64,000 nt of DNA from Microthrixaceae bacterium. GTDB lineage: Bacteria; Actinomycetota; Acidimicrobiia; Acidimicrobiales; Microtrichaceae. Numbering within the stretch: position 1 is the stretch's first letter; every line of letters starts with the position of its first letter. Location: the NCBI GenBank assembly GCA_023957975.1, contig JAMLGM010000002.1:310001-374000 (forward strand), given 5' to 3'. Positions 32,380 through 41,586 of the stretch are shown here, in pieces. The notes below the pieces were generated by a model. That model was not told the DNA's origin, ran no database searches, and saw nothing but the letters and a program-made list of their open reading frames with translations. Both the position numbers and the translations under genes were made by a program.

Positions 32380-33285
32380 ATGCGGCTGCCCCACACGATT
32401 ACCCTCCGCATCGCAACACGCGCGTCAGCGCTGGCGCTGTGGCAGGCGAATCACGTCGCCGAGCTGTTGGCGGTGCAGGCGGAGGCCCGTGGCCTGCTGC
32501 CTGAGGTCGAGCTGGTGACGGTGAGCACCGAGGGCGACCGGCGCCTCGACGTCGCACTGTCGGCGATCGGCGGCAAGGGGGTGTTCGTCAAGGAGGTGCA
32601 GGCGGCGGTGCTCGATGGCCGCGCCGATCTGGCGGTGCATTCGGCCAAGGATCTCCCGGCGTTGACGCCCGATGGGCTGGTCATCGCTGCGCTTCCCGAA
32701 CGGGCCGACCCTCGCGACGCGCTCGTGGGGGTTCGCCTCGATGACCTGGCGGCGGGTGCGACGGTGGCGACGGGTTCGGCGCGACGGCGGGCCCAACTCG
32801 CTGCGTTGCGGCCCGACCTTGGCTTCGTCGAGCTTCGCGGCAACATCGATACCCGGCTGGCGAAGGTGGGTGAGGTGGACGCGATCGTGGTGGCGGCAGC
32901 CGCGCTCGATCGGCTGGGCCGAACCCCCGAGGTGGTCGACCGGTTGGGGGTCGACACGATGATTCCGCAGGTCGGTCAGGCGGCGTTGGCGGTGGAGACC
33001 CGTGCCGACGACACCGACCTGACGGCGTTGGTCGCGCAGCTCGACCACGCCGACACTCGAAGGTGTGTGACGGCGGAGCGTTCGTTTCTCGAGACCCTCG
33101 GCGGCGATTGTGAGCTTCCGGCCGGGGCGTACGCAACGCTCGTCGACGGTGCGGTGCGCCTCCGGGCGATGCTGTTGGCGGTCGAAACGGGTGAGGTGTG
33201 TCGAACCGAGCTCGTCGGTGAAGATCCTGTCGAGATGGGCACAAACGCGGCGCACGAGCTGTCGCAACGGGTCGAGCTCCGCTAA
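32380..33285 (+). CDS. hemC: hydroxymethylbilane synthase
   Basis: Polymerises four porphobilinogen units into hydroxymethylbilane. Seen in 301 residues: IATRASALALWQANHV (11-26), GGKGVFVKEVQ, HSAKDLP (87-93), TGSARRRAQL, and the cofactor-binding GGDCELPAGAYA with the dipyrromethane Cys244. All expected motifs are present. The ATG is 5 bp after the hemA stop. Confidence 0.96.
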   Translation: MRLPHTITLRIATRASALALWQANHVAELLAVQAEARGLLPEVELVTVSTEGDRRLDVALSAIGGKGVFVKEVQAAVLDGRADLAVHSAKDLPALTPDGLVIAALPERADPRDALVGVRLDDLAAGATVATGSARRRAQLAALRPDLGFVELRGNIDTRLAKVGEVDAIVVAAAALDRLGRTPEVVDRLGVDTMIPQVGQAALAVETRADDTDLTALVAQLDHADTRRCVTAERSFLETLGGDCELPAGAYATLVDGAVRLRAMLLAVETGEVCRTELVGEDPVEMGTNAAHELSQRVELR

Positions 33286-33295
33286 ACCCACGATC

Positions 33296-34831
33296 ATGAC
33301 CGTCTACCTCGTTGGCGCTGGCCCCGGTGATCCCGGATTGCTCACCGTTCGCGGGGCCGAGGTGCTGCGTCGGGCCGATGTCGTGATCTATGACCGGTTG
33401 TCGGCGGTGTCGCTGCTCGATCTCGCCCCGCCGGATGCGCTTCGGGTGAACGTCGGCAAGCACGGATCGGGCGGGCACAGCGTCAGCCAGGATCGGATCA
33501 ACCAGCTGCTCGTCGAACACGGTCGCGGCTCCGCCACGGTGGTGCGTCTCAAGGGCGGGGACCCGTTCGTGTTCGCCCGAGGTGCCGAGGAGCTTGCGGT
33601 GCTGCGCGAAGCCGGGATCGCCGCCGAGGTGGTGCCGGGGATCACGTCCGCGATCGCCGCTCCCGCCTACGCGGGCATCCCGGTGACCCGCCGGTACTCG
33701 TCGACGTCGTTCACGGTGGTGACGGGCCACGAAGACCCGACCAAGGGCCGAACCGATGTCGACTGGGAATCGATCGCGAAGGTCGGCGGGACGATCGTGG
33801 TGTTGATGGGGGTTGCGAACATCGCGCAGATCTCCGAACGCCTGCTCGCCGGGGGGCTGTCCCCGGACACCCCTGCGGCGGCGGTGCGGTGGGGGACTCG
33901 CCCCGAACAGAGCGTGGTGCGCGCGACCCTGGCGACGATCGCCGAGCAGAAGCTGGCGGCGCCCTCGGTGATCGTGGTGGGCGACGTGGCGGGCGACGCG
34001 CTCGACTGGTTCACCGACCGTCCGCTGTTCGGGCGCACCGTGGTGGTGACTCGCGCCGCACATCAGGCCTCGCGTCTCACGCAACGGTTGAGCGATGCGG
34101 GAGCCGCGGTCGTGGGGGTGGCGACGATCGAGATTCACGATCCGGCCGATGGGGGATCGGCGTTGGCCGCTGCGCTGGAACGGATCGACGGCTACGACTG
34201 GCTGGTGGTGACCTCGCCGAACGGGGCGACCCGCGTGCTCGACGCGCTCGGCGATGTGCGTCGCCTCGCCGGGGTCGGGGTTGCGGTGATCGGGCCGGGG
34301 ACCGCCGAGGTGTTTCGCTCGGCGAGGATCGAACCGGATCTGATCCCGGCGCGGTACGTGGCCGAGGGGTTGCTCGAGGCGTTTCCGCCCGCCCCGGAGG
34401 GTGGGGGCCGGGTGCTGGTGGCTCAGGCTGCGACGGCCCGGGAGGTGACGGTGGCGGGGTTGCGTGACGCCGGGTGGGAGGTCGACGTCGTCGCCGCCTA
34501 CCGCACGGTGCCGGCGACGCTCGACGACTCGCGGCGCGCCGACATCGCCCGTGCCGACGCGGTGGCGTTCGCGTCGTCATCGGCGGTGAAGGGGTTCGTC
34601 GCCGGGGTGCCCGCCGACTCGTGGCCGCGAACGGCCGTGGCCATCGGACCGCTCACCGCGGCGACGGCGCTCGAGGCCGGGTTCGGACGCGTGGTCGAAA
34701 GCGCGGTGCACGACCTCGATGGCCTCGTCGAGACGGTGATCGATGCCGTCGGGGGTGGAGGTGCCGCCGCGGCTGGCGGGGCTGGCGCGGCTGGCGCGGC
34801 TGGCGCGGCGTCGGACCCGGTCGAGCGCTGA
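33296..34831 (+). CDS. cobA-hemD: fused uroporphyrinogen-III C-methyltransferase / uroporphyrinogen-III synthase
   Basis: Bifunctional protein at the uroporphyrinogen-III branch. Residues about 1-240 are SAM-dependent methyltransferase (VYLVGAGPGDPGLLTVRG, RLKGGDPFVFARGAEE, VPGITSAIAAPAYAGIPVTRR) making precorrin-2 for siroheme or cobalamin. Residues about 245-490 are the HemD synthase (GRTVVVTRAAHQASRLTQRL, VTSPNGATRVLDAL, FASSSAVKGFV). The 511-residue size and order are standard for actinobacteria. A short Gly/Ala repeat tail follows, encoded by a GGCTGGCGC repeat. Likely supplies both siroheme and heme. Confidence 0.94.
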   Translation: MTVYLVGAGPGDPGLLTVRGAEVLRRADVVIYDRLSAVSLLDLAPPDALRVNVGKHGSGGHSVSQDRINQLLVEHGRGSATVVRLKGGDPFVFARGAEELAVLREAGIAAEVVPGITSAIAAPAYAGIPVTRRYSSTSFTVVTGHEDPTKGRTDVDWESIAKVGGTIVVLMGVANIAQISERLLAGGLSPDTPAAAVRWGTRPEQSVVRATLATIAEQKLAAPSVIVVGDVAGDALDWFTDRPLFGRTVVVTRAAHQASRLTQRLSDAGAAVVGVATIEIHDPADGGSALAAALERIDGYDWLVVTSPNGATRVLDALGDVRRLAGVGVAVIGPGTAEVFRSARIEPDLIPARYVAEGLLEAFPPAPEGGGRVLVAQAATAREVTVAGLRDAGWEVDVVAAYRTVPATLDDSRRADIARADAVAFASSSAVKGFVAGVPADSWPRTAVAIGPLTAATALEAGFGRVVESAVHDLDGLVETVIDAVGGGGAAAAGGAGAAGAAGAASDPVER

Positions 34832-34836
34832 CGGCG

Positions 34837-35841
34837 ATGGGATCGGTGTTGGCGGTGTTGCCGCGTCCCGATGGGGCATGGACGGTGGTGCGGGTGCTCG
34901 CCTGGGCGAGCCTCGTGCCGATGGTGCTGGTGAGCCTGTGGATTCACTTCGGGTTGAGCCGGCCGTCTCCGACGTTGGTGTTGACCGGCTTTCAGATGGT
35001 GTTGTTGGCTCCGGCGTGGCCGATTCTCGTCGGTGCGGTCCTCGGCCGGCGATGGGGCATGGCCGCGGTCGCTGCGTTCGTGGCGGTGTCGCACCTGTGG
35101 TTCTGTGTGCCCGCCGCCACCGCCGAGACCGCACCCGGATGGGTGCGCGACGCCCCCACGTTCACGATGTACAGCGCGAACGTGCTGTATCGAAGCGAAC
35201 GGGTGGACGAGATGGCCGCAAAGGTCATGGAGGTCGACACCGACGTGGTCGTGCTCAACGAGATGACCGATCCGCTGCGGGCGGCGCTTGAGGAGGCGGG
35301 GGTGTTCGAGCGGTACGACACGGAGGTGTATTGGCGCGGCAGGCCCTTCGGCGAGATGTTGCTGACCAGGTTGCCGGTGGTCGATTCGGGGGTGTCGAAT
35401 CTCGCCAGGATGGGCGTTCCGTGGGCCACGGTGCAGGTGGGCGACGCTCAGGTGCGGGTGCATACGGTGCACATTCAGGCGCCGAAGAATCGAGATGATC
35501 GCCACAAGTGGCGGGCCAATCTCGACGCCGTCGGGCGCGAGGTGGAGGCGCGCGATGGTCTTGCGATGGTGTTCGCCGGCGACTTCAACAGCACGGTGTG
35601 GCACGGGCCGTTTCGGCGTCTGCTCGATCGGGGGTTGACCGAGGCCCACGGCCAACTCGGCCAGGGGTTGTCTCGTTCGTGGACCTCGCCGGTGGTGCCG
35701 TTGCGCTGGCTGGGGCCGATCATGCGCCTCGATCACGTGTTGCTGAGCGAGGGCGCCTGGGCGGTTGAGGTGCGCGACACCGACACGCCGGGCAGCGATC
35801 ACCGCGGGATCATTTCGACGCTGGCGGTGCGCCCGACCTGA
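34837..35841 (+). CDS. membrane-anchored endonuclease/exonuclease/phosphatase (EEP) family protein
   Basis: EEP-fold hydrolase; substrate unknown. Seen in 334 residues: three N-terminal transmembrane segments (VLAWASLVPMVLVSLWIHF, LVLTGFQMVLLAPAWPILVGAV, MAAVAAFVAVSHLWFCVPA), then the catalytic domain with YSANVLY, VVLNEMTD, AGDFNSTVWH, and the C-terminal GSDHRGIIS. Key residues Asn, Glu, Asp-x-Asn and Asp-His are all present. The domain would be extracytoplasmic. ATG at 34837, 5 bp after the hemD stop. Confidence 0.82.
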   Translation: MGSVLAVLPRPDGAWTVVRVLAWASLVPMVLVSLWIHFGLSRPSPTLVLTGFQMVLLAPAWPILVGAVLGRRWGMAAVAAFVAVSHLWFCVPAATAETAPGWVRDAPTFTMYSANVLYRSERVDEMAAKVMEVDTDVVVLNEMTDPLRAALEEAGVFERYDTEVYWRGRPFGEMLLTRLPVVDSGVSNLARMGVPWATVQVGDAQVRVHTVHIQAPKNRDDRHKWRANLDAVGREVEARDGLAMVFAGDFNSTVWHGPFRRLLDRGLTEAHGQLGQGLSRSWTSPVVPLRWLGPIMRLDHVLLSEGAWAVEVRDTDTPGSDHRGIISTLAVRPT

Positions 35842-35848
35842 CTCGTGG

Positions 35849-37015
35849 TCAGGGGCGGTTTTGTGGGTTGAACAACTCCACGTGGGCGACTTCGTCGTGG
35901 CGCTCGCCGTGGAGGCCGAACGCTCGCATCGATGGGGCGGTCGAGAACGGATCGGCGCCGTTGAGGTCGACCGAATAGCCGAGGTCGGCGAGCGACGCGA
36001 CCGTCACGATGCTGAGCGGGCGCACCGGCCCGGACAGCCAACCGGTCATCAACTCGTCGTCGAAGGTGGATTCGCGCCAGTGGGCATCCGCGGTGCCCTC
36101 GCCACCCTCGCTTTCGACCGGCACCGCAGCGGAGCCGCCGAGGGTGGCCCAGGCGGCGACGGCGACGGGCCCGCTGAAGCGCGGGTCGCCCGAACCGGCG
36201 CCGACCAACAGGGTGCGGCCGCCGAAATTCCACGCGGTGCCGATGCCGAGCACGTGGCCGATTTCGTGGGTGAGGGTGTCGACGAGACGGCCGCTGGCGC
36301 GGAGTCGAGCGACGTCGTCGACGTCGAGGTTGATGGCCCCGTATCGGGGCATGCCGCCGTCTGCGTAACAGAATCCGGCGCTGCCGAGGCGTCCGCCCGG
36401 GCCGTCGTCGGGCGCGATCTTGATCTCGATCGCGAGGTCGTCGACGCTCAAGTCCTCGGCCGGCCGACCGTCGATCCGGCAGTAATTGGCGGGCAGTTTC
36501 AGGACCGAGTCGTCGAGGCCGTTGCGGATGACCGCCTCCCATCGCGCGACTGCTGCGTCGATCTCGCTCTGGTACGCGCCGGCGCCCTCGAGGGGGACGA
36601 TGTCGATGTTGAAGGGGTCGGGTGCCGCCGCGCTGGTGGTGATCGTGGTGGTCCTGGTGGCGATCCCGCCGGGGCCGGAGACCCGGATGACGGGGGTGTG
36701 GGTGCCGACCGAACGCAGCGTGGTTGGCCGGCTTCCGGTGCTCGGACAGTCGGTGATGGTGATGTCGACCGACCCGTTGCCGTCGGTGTCGAGCTCACAG
36801 GTCAGCGGCCCGGTGCCGGACACCGACCACGACAAGGCGATGCTCAGCGGGGCTTTGCCGCTCGAGGCCGACGCGGTGAACGCCTGCACCTTGGACGCCT
36901 GAGGCGACGCGGTGACCGGTGGGACGGTGCCTGGGGGGGTACTCGGGATGCAGCCGGGGGCGCTCACCATGGCGAGCGGAAGTGCGAGTGCGAGTGCGAC
37001 ATGGCGACGCTTCAT
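35849..37015 (-). CDS. zinc metalloprotease-like lipoprotein (leishmanolysin-like HExxH) with PKD-like region
   Basis: Secreted, probably lipid-anchored, metalloprotease. Seen in 388 residues: a signal peptide (MKRRHVALALALPLAMVSAPGC) with a lipobox-like SAPGC, a PKD-like beta region (FTASASSGKAPLSIALSWSVSGTGPLTCELDTDGNGSVDITI), then the zinc motif HEIGHVLGIG and a downstream metal region. PKD domains often bind matrix or carbohydrate. The ATG at 37015 is fixed by the signal peptide; the longer frame is antisense to hemB. Divergent from hemB. Confidence 0.85.
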   Translation of the reverse strand: MKRRHVALALALPLAMVSAPGCIPSTPPGTVPPVTASPQASKVQAFTASASSGKAPLSIALSWSVSGTGPLTCELDTDGNGSVDITITDCPSTGSRPTTLRSVGTHTPVIRVSGPGGIATRTTTITTSAAAPDPFNIDIVPLEGAGAYQSEIDAAVARWEAVIRNGLDDSVLKLPANYCRIDGRPAEDLSVDDLAIEIKIAPDDGPGGRLGSAGFCYADGGMPRYGAINLDVDDVARLRASGRLVDTLTHEIGHVLGIGTAWNFGGRTLLVGAGSGDPRFSGPVAVAAWATLGGSAAVPVESEGGEGTADAHWRESTFDDELMTGWLSGPVRPLSIVTVASLADLGYSVDLNGADPFSTAPSMRAFGLHGERHDEVAHVELFNPQNRP

Positions 37016-37091
37016 CTGCTGTGTATCGACACGTTCGGGTCGCGACGTGAGGGATTTCTCACCAACGGGTCGGTGCTGGCGCCGGCATTCG

Positions 37092-37097
37092 TAGACT
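37092..37097 (+). promoter_or_regulatory. -10 element TAGACT of hemB
   Basis: TAGACT is 6 nt before the hemB GTG, with no Shine-Dalgarno sequence; leaderless pattern. Confidence 0.45.
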
Positions 37098-37103
37098 CTG
37101 GGC

Positions 37104-38108
37104 GTGGAAGCCTCCCAATTTCCCGACCGACGGCTGCGTCGCCTTCGCCGAAGCGCCCCGATGCGTCGGCTCGTCGCCGAGACCGTGCTCACCCCCAACG
37201 ACCTCATCGCCCCGCTGTTCGTGCGCGAGGGCATCGACTCGCCGGTGGAGATCGCCTCGTTGCCGGGGGTGTTCCAGCTCGATCGGCGCTCGATGATCGA
37301 CGAGGTCGGCCAGCTCGTCGACCTCGGTGTGCCGGCGGTGATGTTGTTCGGGGTTCCCGAACGCAAGGACGCGGTGGGCTCGGGCGCCGATGACCCCGAC
37401 GGGATCGTTCAGGTCGCGTTGCGCGACCTGCGTGATCGCTTCGGCGATCAGATCGTGTTGATGGCGGATCTGTGCCTCGACGAATACACCGATCACGGCC
37501 ATTGCGGTCTCGTTCGCTCCGACGGATCGGTGGACAACGACGCGACCCTCGACCGGTACGCGGCGGTGGCCCGGGCCCAGGCAGCCGCGGGGGTCGACGT
37601 GTGCGCGCCGTCGGGGATGATGGACGGCCAGGTCCGAGCGATCCGTGCTGCGCTCGACGAGGCCGGCGAAGCCGACGTGGCGATCCTGGCGTACGCGGCG
37701 AAGTACGCATCGGCGCTCTACGGGCCGTTTCGCGACGCCGTCGACGTGCACATCGCCGATGGCGGCGACCGCACGACCTACCAGCAGGACCTCCACAACG
37801 TGCGAGAGTCGATGGAGGAGATCCGGGCCGATCTCGCCGAGGGCGCCGACATGGTGATGGTGAAGCCGGCGGTCACCTATCTCGACGTGTTGACGAAGGC
37901 CCGGGAGCTCACCGATGTGCCGCTGGCCGCCTATCACGTGTCGGGGGAGTATTCGATGATCAAGGCTGCTGCCGCCAACGGCTGGATCGACGGCGACGCG
38001 GTGGCGCTCGAACAACTGGTGGCGATCAAACGGGCGGGGGCCGACGCCATCGTGACCTATTTCGCAAAGGACTGCGCCGCTTGGCTGCAAGGAGGACGGT
38101 CACGATGA
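37104..38108 (+). CDS. hemB: porphobilinogen synthase (delta-aminolevulinate dehydratase)
   Basis: Condenses two 5-aminolevulinate molecules to porphobilinogen. Seen in 334 residues: active-site Lys200 in AYAAKYASALYGPFRD and Lys254 in MVMVKPAVTYLDV. The metal loop reads ADLCLDEYTDHGHCG with Cys124, Asp126 and Cys134, a mix of the zinc-type (C-x-C...C) and magnesium-type ligand sets. The GTG start has a leaderless TAGACT. It overlaps hemL by 4 bp (ATGA). Confidence 0.95.
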   Translation: MEASQFPDRRLRRLRRSAPMRRLVAETVLTPNDLIAPLFVREGIDSPVEIASLPGVFQLDRRSMIDEVGQLVDLGVPAVMLFGVPERKDAVGSGADDPDGIVQVALRDLRDRFGDQIVLMADLCLDEYTDHGHCGLVRSDGSVDNDATLDRYAAVARAQAAAGVDVCAPSGMMDGQVRAIRAALDEAGEADVAILAYAAKYASALYGPFRDAVDVHIADGGDRTTYQQDLHNVRESMEEIRADLAEGADMVMVKPAVTYLDVLTKARELTDVPLAAYHVSGEYSMIKAAAANGWIDGDAVALEQLVAIKRAGADAIVTYFAKDCAAWLQGGRSR

Positions 38109-39379
38109 CCGACACGACGACCGATACCAACGAATCGCTCTTCCGCCGCGGAAGTGCCGTCATCCCGGGCGGGGTGAATTCCCCGGTTCGGGCGTTCCGC
38201 TCGGTTGGGGGCACGCCGCATTTCATCGCCGAGGGGTCGGGCGCATATGTGGTCGACGTCGAGGGCAATCGTTTCATCGACTACGTGCAGAGCTACGGCG
38301 CGTCGATTCTCGGCCATGCCCACCCCGAGGTCATCGACACGATTCGGTCGGCAGCGACGAGTGGCACCACCTTCGGCGCGCCGACCCCGGGCGAGGTGGC
38401 GTTGGCCGAGGCGATCGTCGAACGGGTTCCGGGCCTCGAGATGATCCGGTTGGTGTCCTCGGGCACCGAGGCCGTCATGAGTGCGGTGCGGGTGGCCCGC
38501 GGCGCGACGGGGCGAACCAAGGTGGTCAAGTTCGCCGGGCATTATCACGGTCACTCCGACTCGCTGCTCGCTGCGGGTGGCTCGGGGGTGGCCGATCAGG
38601 GGCTGAGCGATTCGGCCGGGGTCACGCCGGGAGCGGTGGCCGACACCGTGGTCGTGCCGTGGAATGTGGTGCCGACCCTCGACGCCGACACCGCCGTGCT
38701 GATCGTCGAACCGGTGGCCGCCAACATGGGGCTGGTGCCCGCCGCGGACGGGTTCCTCGCAGCGTTGCGCGTCGAGTGCGACCGGGTCGGTGCGCTGTTG
38801 ATGTTCGACGAGGTCATCACGGGGTTCCGCTTGGGCGCCGGTGGGGCGACCGCGGCGTTCGGCGTGACCCCCGACTTGTGGAGCTTCGGCAAGGTGATCG
38901 GCGGTGGCCTGCCGGTGGGGGCCTTCGGTGGGTCGGTCGAGCTGATGAGCAACCTCGCTCCGCTCGGCGCGGTCTATCAGGCGGGCACATTGTCGGGGAA
39001 CCCGTTGGCGACGGCCGCGGGTTTGAAGGTGCTCGAACTCATGACGCCGGACCGGTACGAGGAGTTGACGACCACAGCGACGGCGCTGGCGGACGGGTTG
39101 GCCGAGGCGTTCGCATCGGCCGGGGTGGCCGCTCGGGTGCCCCGCGTCGGGCCACTGGTGGGGTTGTTCTTCGGCGAACACGACCCCACCAACTACGACG
39201 AGGCGCAGGCGTCGGTGGCGCTCGGGCGGTACCCGGCATGGTTCCACGCGATGTTGCGTCGCGGAATCGCGCTCGCCCCCGGACCCTATGAGGTGCTGTT
39301 CCCGTCGTTGGCGCACGGTCCCGCCGATGTGCGGCGTACGATCGAGGCGGCGGCACAGGCCGCCACCGAACTCGTTTGA
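38105..39379 (+). CDS. hemL: glutamate-1-semialdehyde 2,1-aminomutase
   Basis: PLP enzyme that transaminates glutamate-1-semialdehyde to 5-aminolevulinate. Seen in 424 residues: PGGVNSPVRAFRSVGGTPHF (21-40), SSGTEAVMSAVRVARG, FAGHYHGHSDS, and Lys263 in SFGKVIGGGLPVGAFGG for the internal aldimine. The ATG at 38105 has AGGAGGA upstream and overlaps hemB. With hemA it completes the C5 pathway to 5-aminolevulinate. Confidence 0.97.
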   Translation: MTDTTTDTNESLFRRGSAVIPGGVNSPVRAFRSVGGTPHFIAEGSGAYVVDVEGNRFIDYVQSYGASILGHAHPEVIDTIRSAATSGTTFGAPTPGEVALAEAIVERVPGLEMIRLVSSGTEAVMSAVRVARGATGRTKVVKFAGHYHGHSDSLLAAGGSGVADQGLSDSAGVTPGAVADTVVVPWNVVPTLDADTAVLIVEPVAANMGLVPAADGFLAALRVECDRVGALLMFDEVITGFRLGAGGATAAFGVTPDLWSFGKVIGGGLPVGAFGGSVELMSNLAPLGAVYQAGTLSGNPLATAAGLKVLELMTPDRYEELTTTATALADGLAEAFASAGVAARVPRVGPLVGLFFGEHDPTNYDEAQASVALGRYPAWFHAMLRRGIALAPGPYEVLFPSLAHGPADVRRTIEAAAQAATELV

Positions 39380-39394
39380 ACCCGCCCGGGTTCA
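39377..39394 (+). terminator. hairpin over the hemL stop
   Basis: TGAACCC-GCCC-GGGTTCA, a perfect 7-bp stem whose first three bases are the hemL stop. No T-run. It may act as a terminator or stabilise the 3' end before pgi. Confidence 0.4.
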
Positions 39395-39434
39395 CCTGAA
39401 CTCGCCTCCATCCGACGACAACGGGAACATCGAC

Positions 39435-41024
39435 ATGTTGAGTGCACGGTATCGATTCGCTGACATGGCTGACGTGGTTGCAGCCGAGGTCGCCCGGTTC
39501 GTCGCGGACGGCGCGGCGCAGCGGCTCCAAGACCGAGACCACACCCTCTTCGGTCCCGAGCCGGACGAGATCGCCAACCGCCTGGGATGGTTGGACGCCC
39601 CCGAGGAGTCGAGTGATCTCTGGGAGGTGTTGAGCGGGTTCGCGGACGAGGTCGCGGAGCTTGCCGACGATGTCGTGCTGATCGGGATGGGCGGTTCGTC
39701 GCTGTTTCCCGAGGTGCTCGCCACGTCGTTCGGCCCGGCCCCTGGCCGTCCGCGCCTTCACGTGCTCGACAGCACCGACGCCGACGCCGTCCGCCGGGTG
39801 GTGTCGATCACCGACCCGAATCGTTGCTTCTACATCGCCGCGTCGAAGTCGGGCACGACCCTCGAGACGCGTTCGCATCTCGAGCTGTTCTGGGCGCTGT
39901 CGGGCGATCGCGAGCGTTTCGCGGTGATCACCGACCCTGGTTCGGAGCTGGAGCGCCTCGCCGATGAGCGCGAGTTCGCCCACGTGTTTCGCAACGACCC
40001 CGACATCGGCGGACGGTTCGCCGCGTTGTCGTTGTTCGGCATGGTCCCTGCCGCGGTGCTCGGCGTTGACGGTCTGGCGATGCTCGACGCGGCGATCGAG
40101 GCGCTGGAGTCGTTGACGCCGGTGGAGTTGGACGCAGACGGTGCTGAGGGCGCTGACGGTGCTGAGGGCGCTGACGGTGCGGAGGGCGCAGGCGGTGCCG
40201 AGGCGTCGATCGCGGTGATGCTTGCCGCGCTGCTCGGCGGTGCGGCGATGCATGGCCGCGAATTGTTGACCATCGCGCTCGACCCTCGCATCGAGTCGTT
40301 CGCGCTGTGGCTCGAGCAACTCGTCGCCGAGTCGAGCGGCAAACACGGCACCGGCATCACCCCGGTGGTGGGCGAGGCGATCGACGTGGTGGCGGCGACC
40401 CCGGATCGCCGCATCGTCGTGACGATCGGCGAGGTTGCAGGTATCGAACGTCTGCGGGAAATGGACGTTCCGCTCGTCGAGTTGGGGCTCGAGGAGCTGA
40501 CCGACATCGGCGCCCAGGTGGTGCTGTGGGAGTACGCGGTTGCGCTGGCGTGCCGGGTGCTCGGGGTGAATCCGTTCGATCAGCCCGATGTCGAGAGCGC
40601 GAAGGTTGCGGCCCGCGCCCTGCTCGACAGTGCCGCGCCGGCGAACCCGGTGGAGTTGTCACTGGAGGAGGGCTTGGAGCTGGCGGTGCCCGGCGACACG
40701 ATCGCATTGTGCGGGTTTGTCGATCCCGGTGGTGCGGATGCCGACGCGCTCGAGGCCCTCCGCTCGCGGTTGGGTCGCGAACTCGGGTTTGTGACCACGC
40801 TGGGGTTCGGCCCGCGGTTTCTGCATTCGACCGGGCAGTTGCACAAGGGCGGGCCGTCGGAGATCGTCGTGTTGCAGTTTCTGCGCAGCGCCGAGGAGTT
40901 GGCGGTACCGGGCAGCGCGTTGGGATTTGAGCAGATCAAGGCGGCACAGGCCGCCGGAGATCTGGTGGCGCTGGCCGAGGCGGAGCAGCGCTGCGCCCGC
41001 ATCCGCCTCGACGACCTGGCGTAG
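39435..41024 (+). CDS. pgi: glucose-6-phosphate isomerase, related to the PGI half of tal-pgi
   Basis: Interconverts glucose 6-phosphate and fructose 6-phosphate. Seen in 529 residues: VVLIGMGGSSLFPEVLA, YIAASKSGTTLETRSHLELFW (the SIS phosphosugar loop), SSGKHGTGITPVVGE, and the C-terminal HSTGQLHKGGPSEIVVLQF. The sequence resembles the isomerase part of transaldolase-PGI fusions, but no transaldolase part is present. An acidic Gly-Ala-Asp/Glu repeat is inserted near residue 235. The ATG at 39435 is the first in frame after the hemL hairpin; the frame itself is open further upstream. Confidence 0.9.
   Translation: MLSARYRFADMADVVAAEVARFVADGAAQRLQDRDHTLFGPEPDEIANRLGWLDAPEESSDLWEVLSGFADEVAELADDVVLIGMGGSSLFPEVLATSFGPAPGRPRLHVLDSTDADAVRRVVSITDPNRCFYIAASKSGTTLETRSHLELFWALSGDRERFAVITDPGSELERLADEREFAHVFRNDPDIGGRFAALSLFGMVPAAVLGVDGLAMLDAAIEALESLTPVELDADGAEGADGAEGADGAEGAGGAEASIAVMLAALLGGAAMHGRELLTIALDPRIESFALWLEQLVAESSGKHGTGITPVVGEAIDVVAATPDRRIVVTIGEVAGIERLREMDVPLVELGLEELTDIGAQVVLWEYAVALACRVLGVNPFDQPDVESAKVAARALLDSAAPANPVELSLEEGLELAVPGDTIALCGFVDPGGADADALEALRSRLGRELGFVTTLGFGPRFLHSTGQLHKGGPSEIVVLQFLRSAEELAVPGSALGFEQIKAAQAAGDLVALAEAEQRCARIRLDDLA
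40137..40190 (+). repeat. 18-bp in-frame tandem repeat inside pgi
   Basis: Three 18-bp units (40137, 40155, 40173), two identical and one with changes, encoding DGAEGA repeats. They form an acidic insertion in an otherwise conserved enzyme. Confidence 0.9.
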
Positions 41025-41046
41025 CCCGGGCAGGCTGGTAAGCGGG

Positions 41047-41586
41047 TCAGCCGAGGGTGAGGGTGGCCCGAACGGTGTAACGCCCGGGGTCGCGGGCGAT
41101 CTCGGGCATCTCGTTGGTCGGGGCGTCGCTGTCGGCGCGCGTCGTGGTCGGCCCGGCGGTGGTGCTCGGCGCGACGAAGGCTTCGTTGGCCACGACTTCG
41201 ACCGCCCGTTGCACCTTCCCGAAGGCGGTGACCGACCCCGAGAACTCGCCGTACACCTCGAGCTGCCAGATCGGTGAGGCGTGCTTGATGGCCCGCTCAC
41301 CTCTGGTGAGGGTCAACCCTGATTCCTCGGCGAACGTGGCCACCTCGTCGGCATCGATCTGAAAGGACAGGTCGATCTGGGTCTCTGAGATGTTGACGAG
41401 GCGAAAATCGCTGACCGACGGCGGGAACACCAGCCCGGCATCGCGGGTGACATCCGCCATCGACGGCGCCGCCTCCTGGGTGGCTTGAACCGTGGTGCCG
41501 TTGGACGAGTCGTCGCCGGAACAGGCACTGCCGCCGTACAGGACGGCGGCAGTGAGAACGATGATGAACTTGTGCGAGCGGGTCAC
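41047..41586 (-). CDS. hypothetical lipoprotein paired with a cytochrome c
   Basis: No recognised family. Seen in 179 residues: a signal segment (FIIVLTAAVLYGGSAC) with Cys22 as a possible lipidation site, a Thr/Ser linker, and a beta-rich domain ending in a Thr-rich stretch. The GTG start overlaps the cytochrome gene stop (GTGA), so it is coupled to it and probably works at the same outer-membrane-side or cell-surface location (inference). Confidence 0.65.
   Translation of the reverse strand: MTRSHKFIIVLTAAVLYGGSACSGDDSSNGTTVQATQEAAPSMADVTRDAGLVFPPSVSDFRLVNISETQIDLSFQIDADEVATFAEESGLTLTRGERAIKHASPIWQLEVYGEFSGSVTAFGKVQRAVEVVANEAFVAPSTTAGPTTTRADSDAPTNEMPEIARDPGRYTVRATLTLG

Noticed and set aside
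35849..37366. A longer 505-residue form of the metalloprotease lipoprotein
   Set aside because: The extra N-terminus has no signal features and runs antisense to hemB, while the ATG at 37015 gives a clean signal peptide and lipobox.
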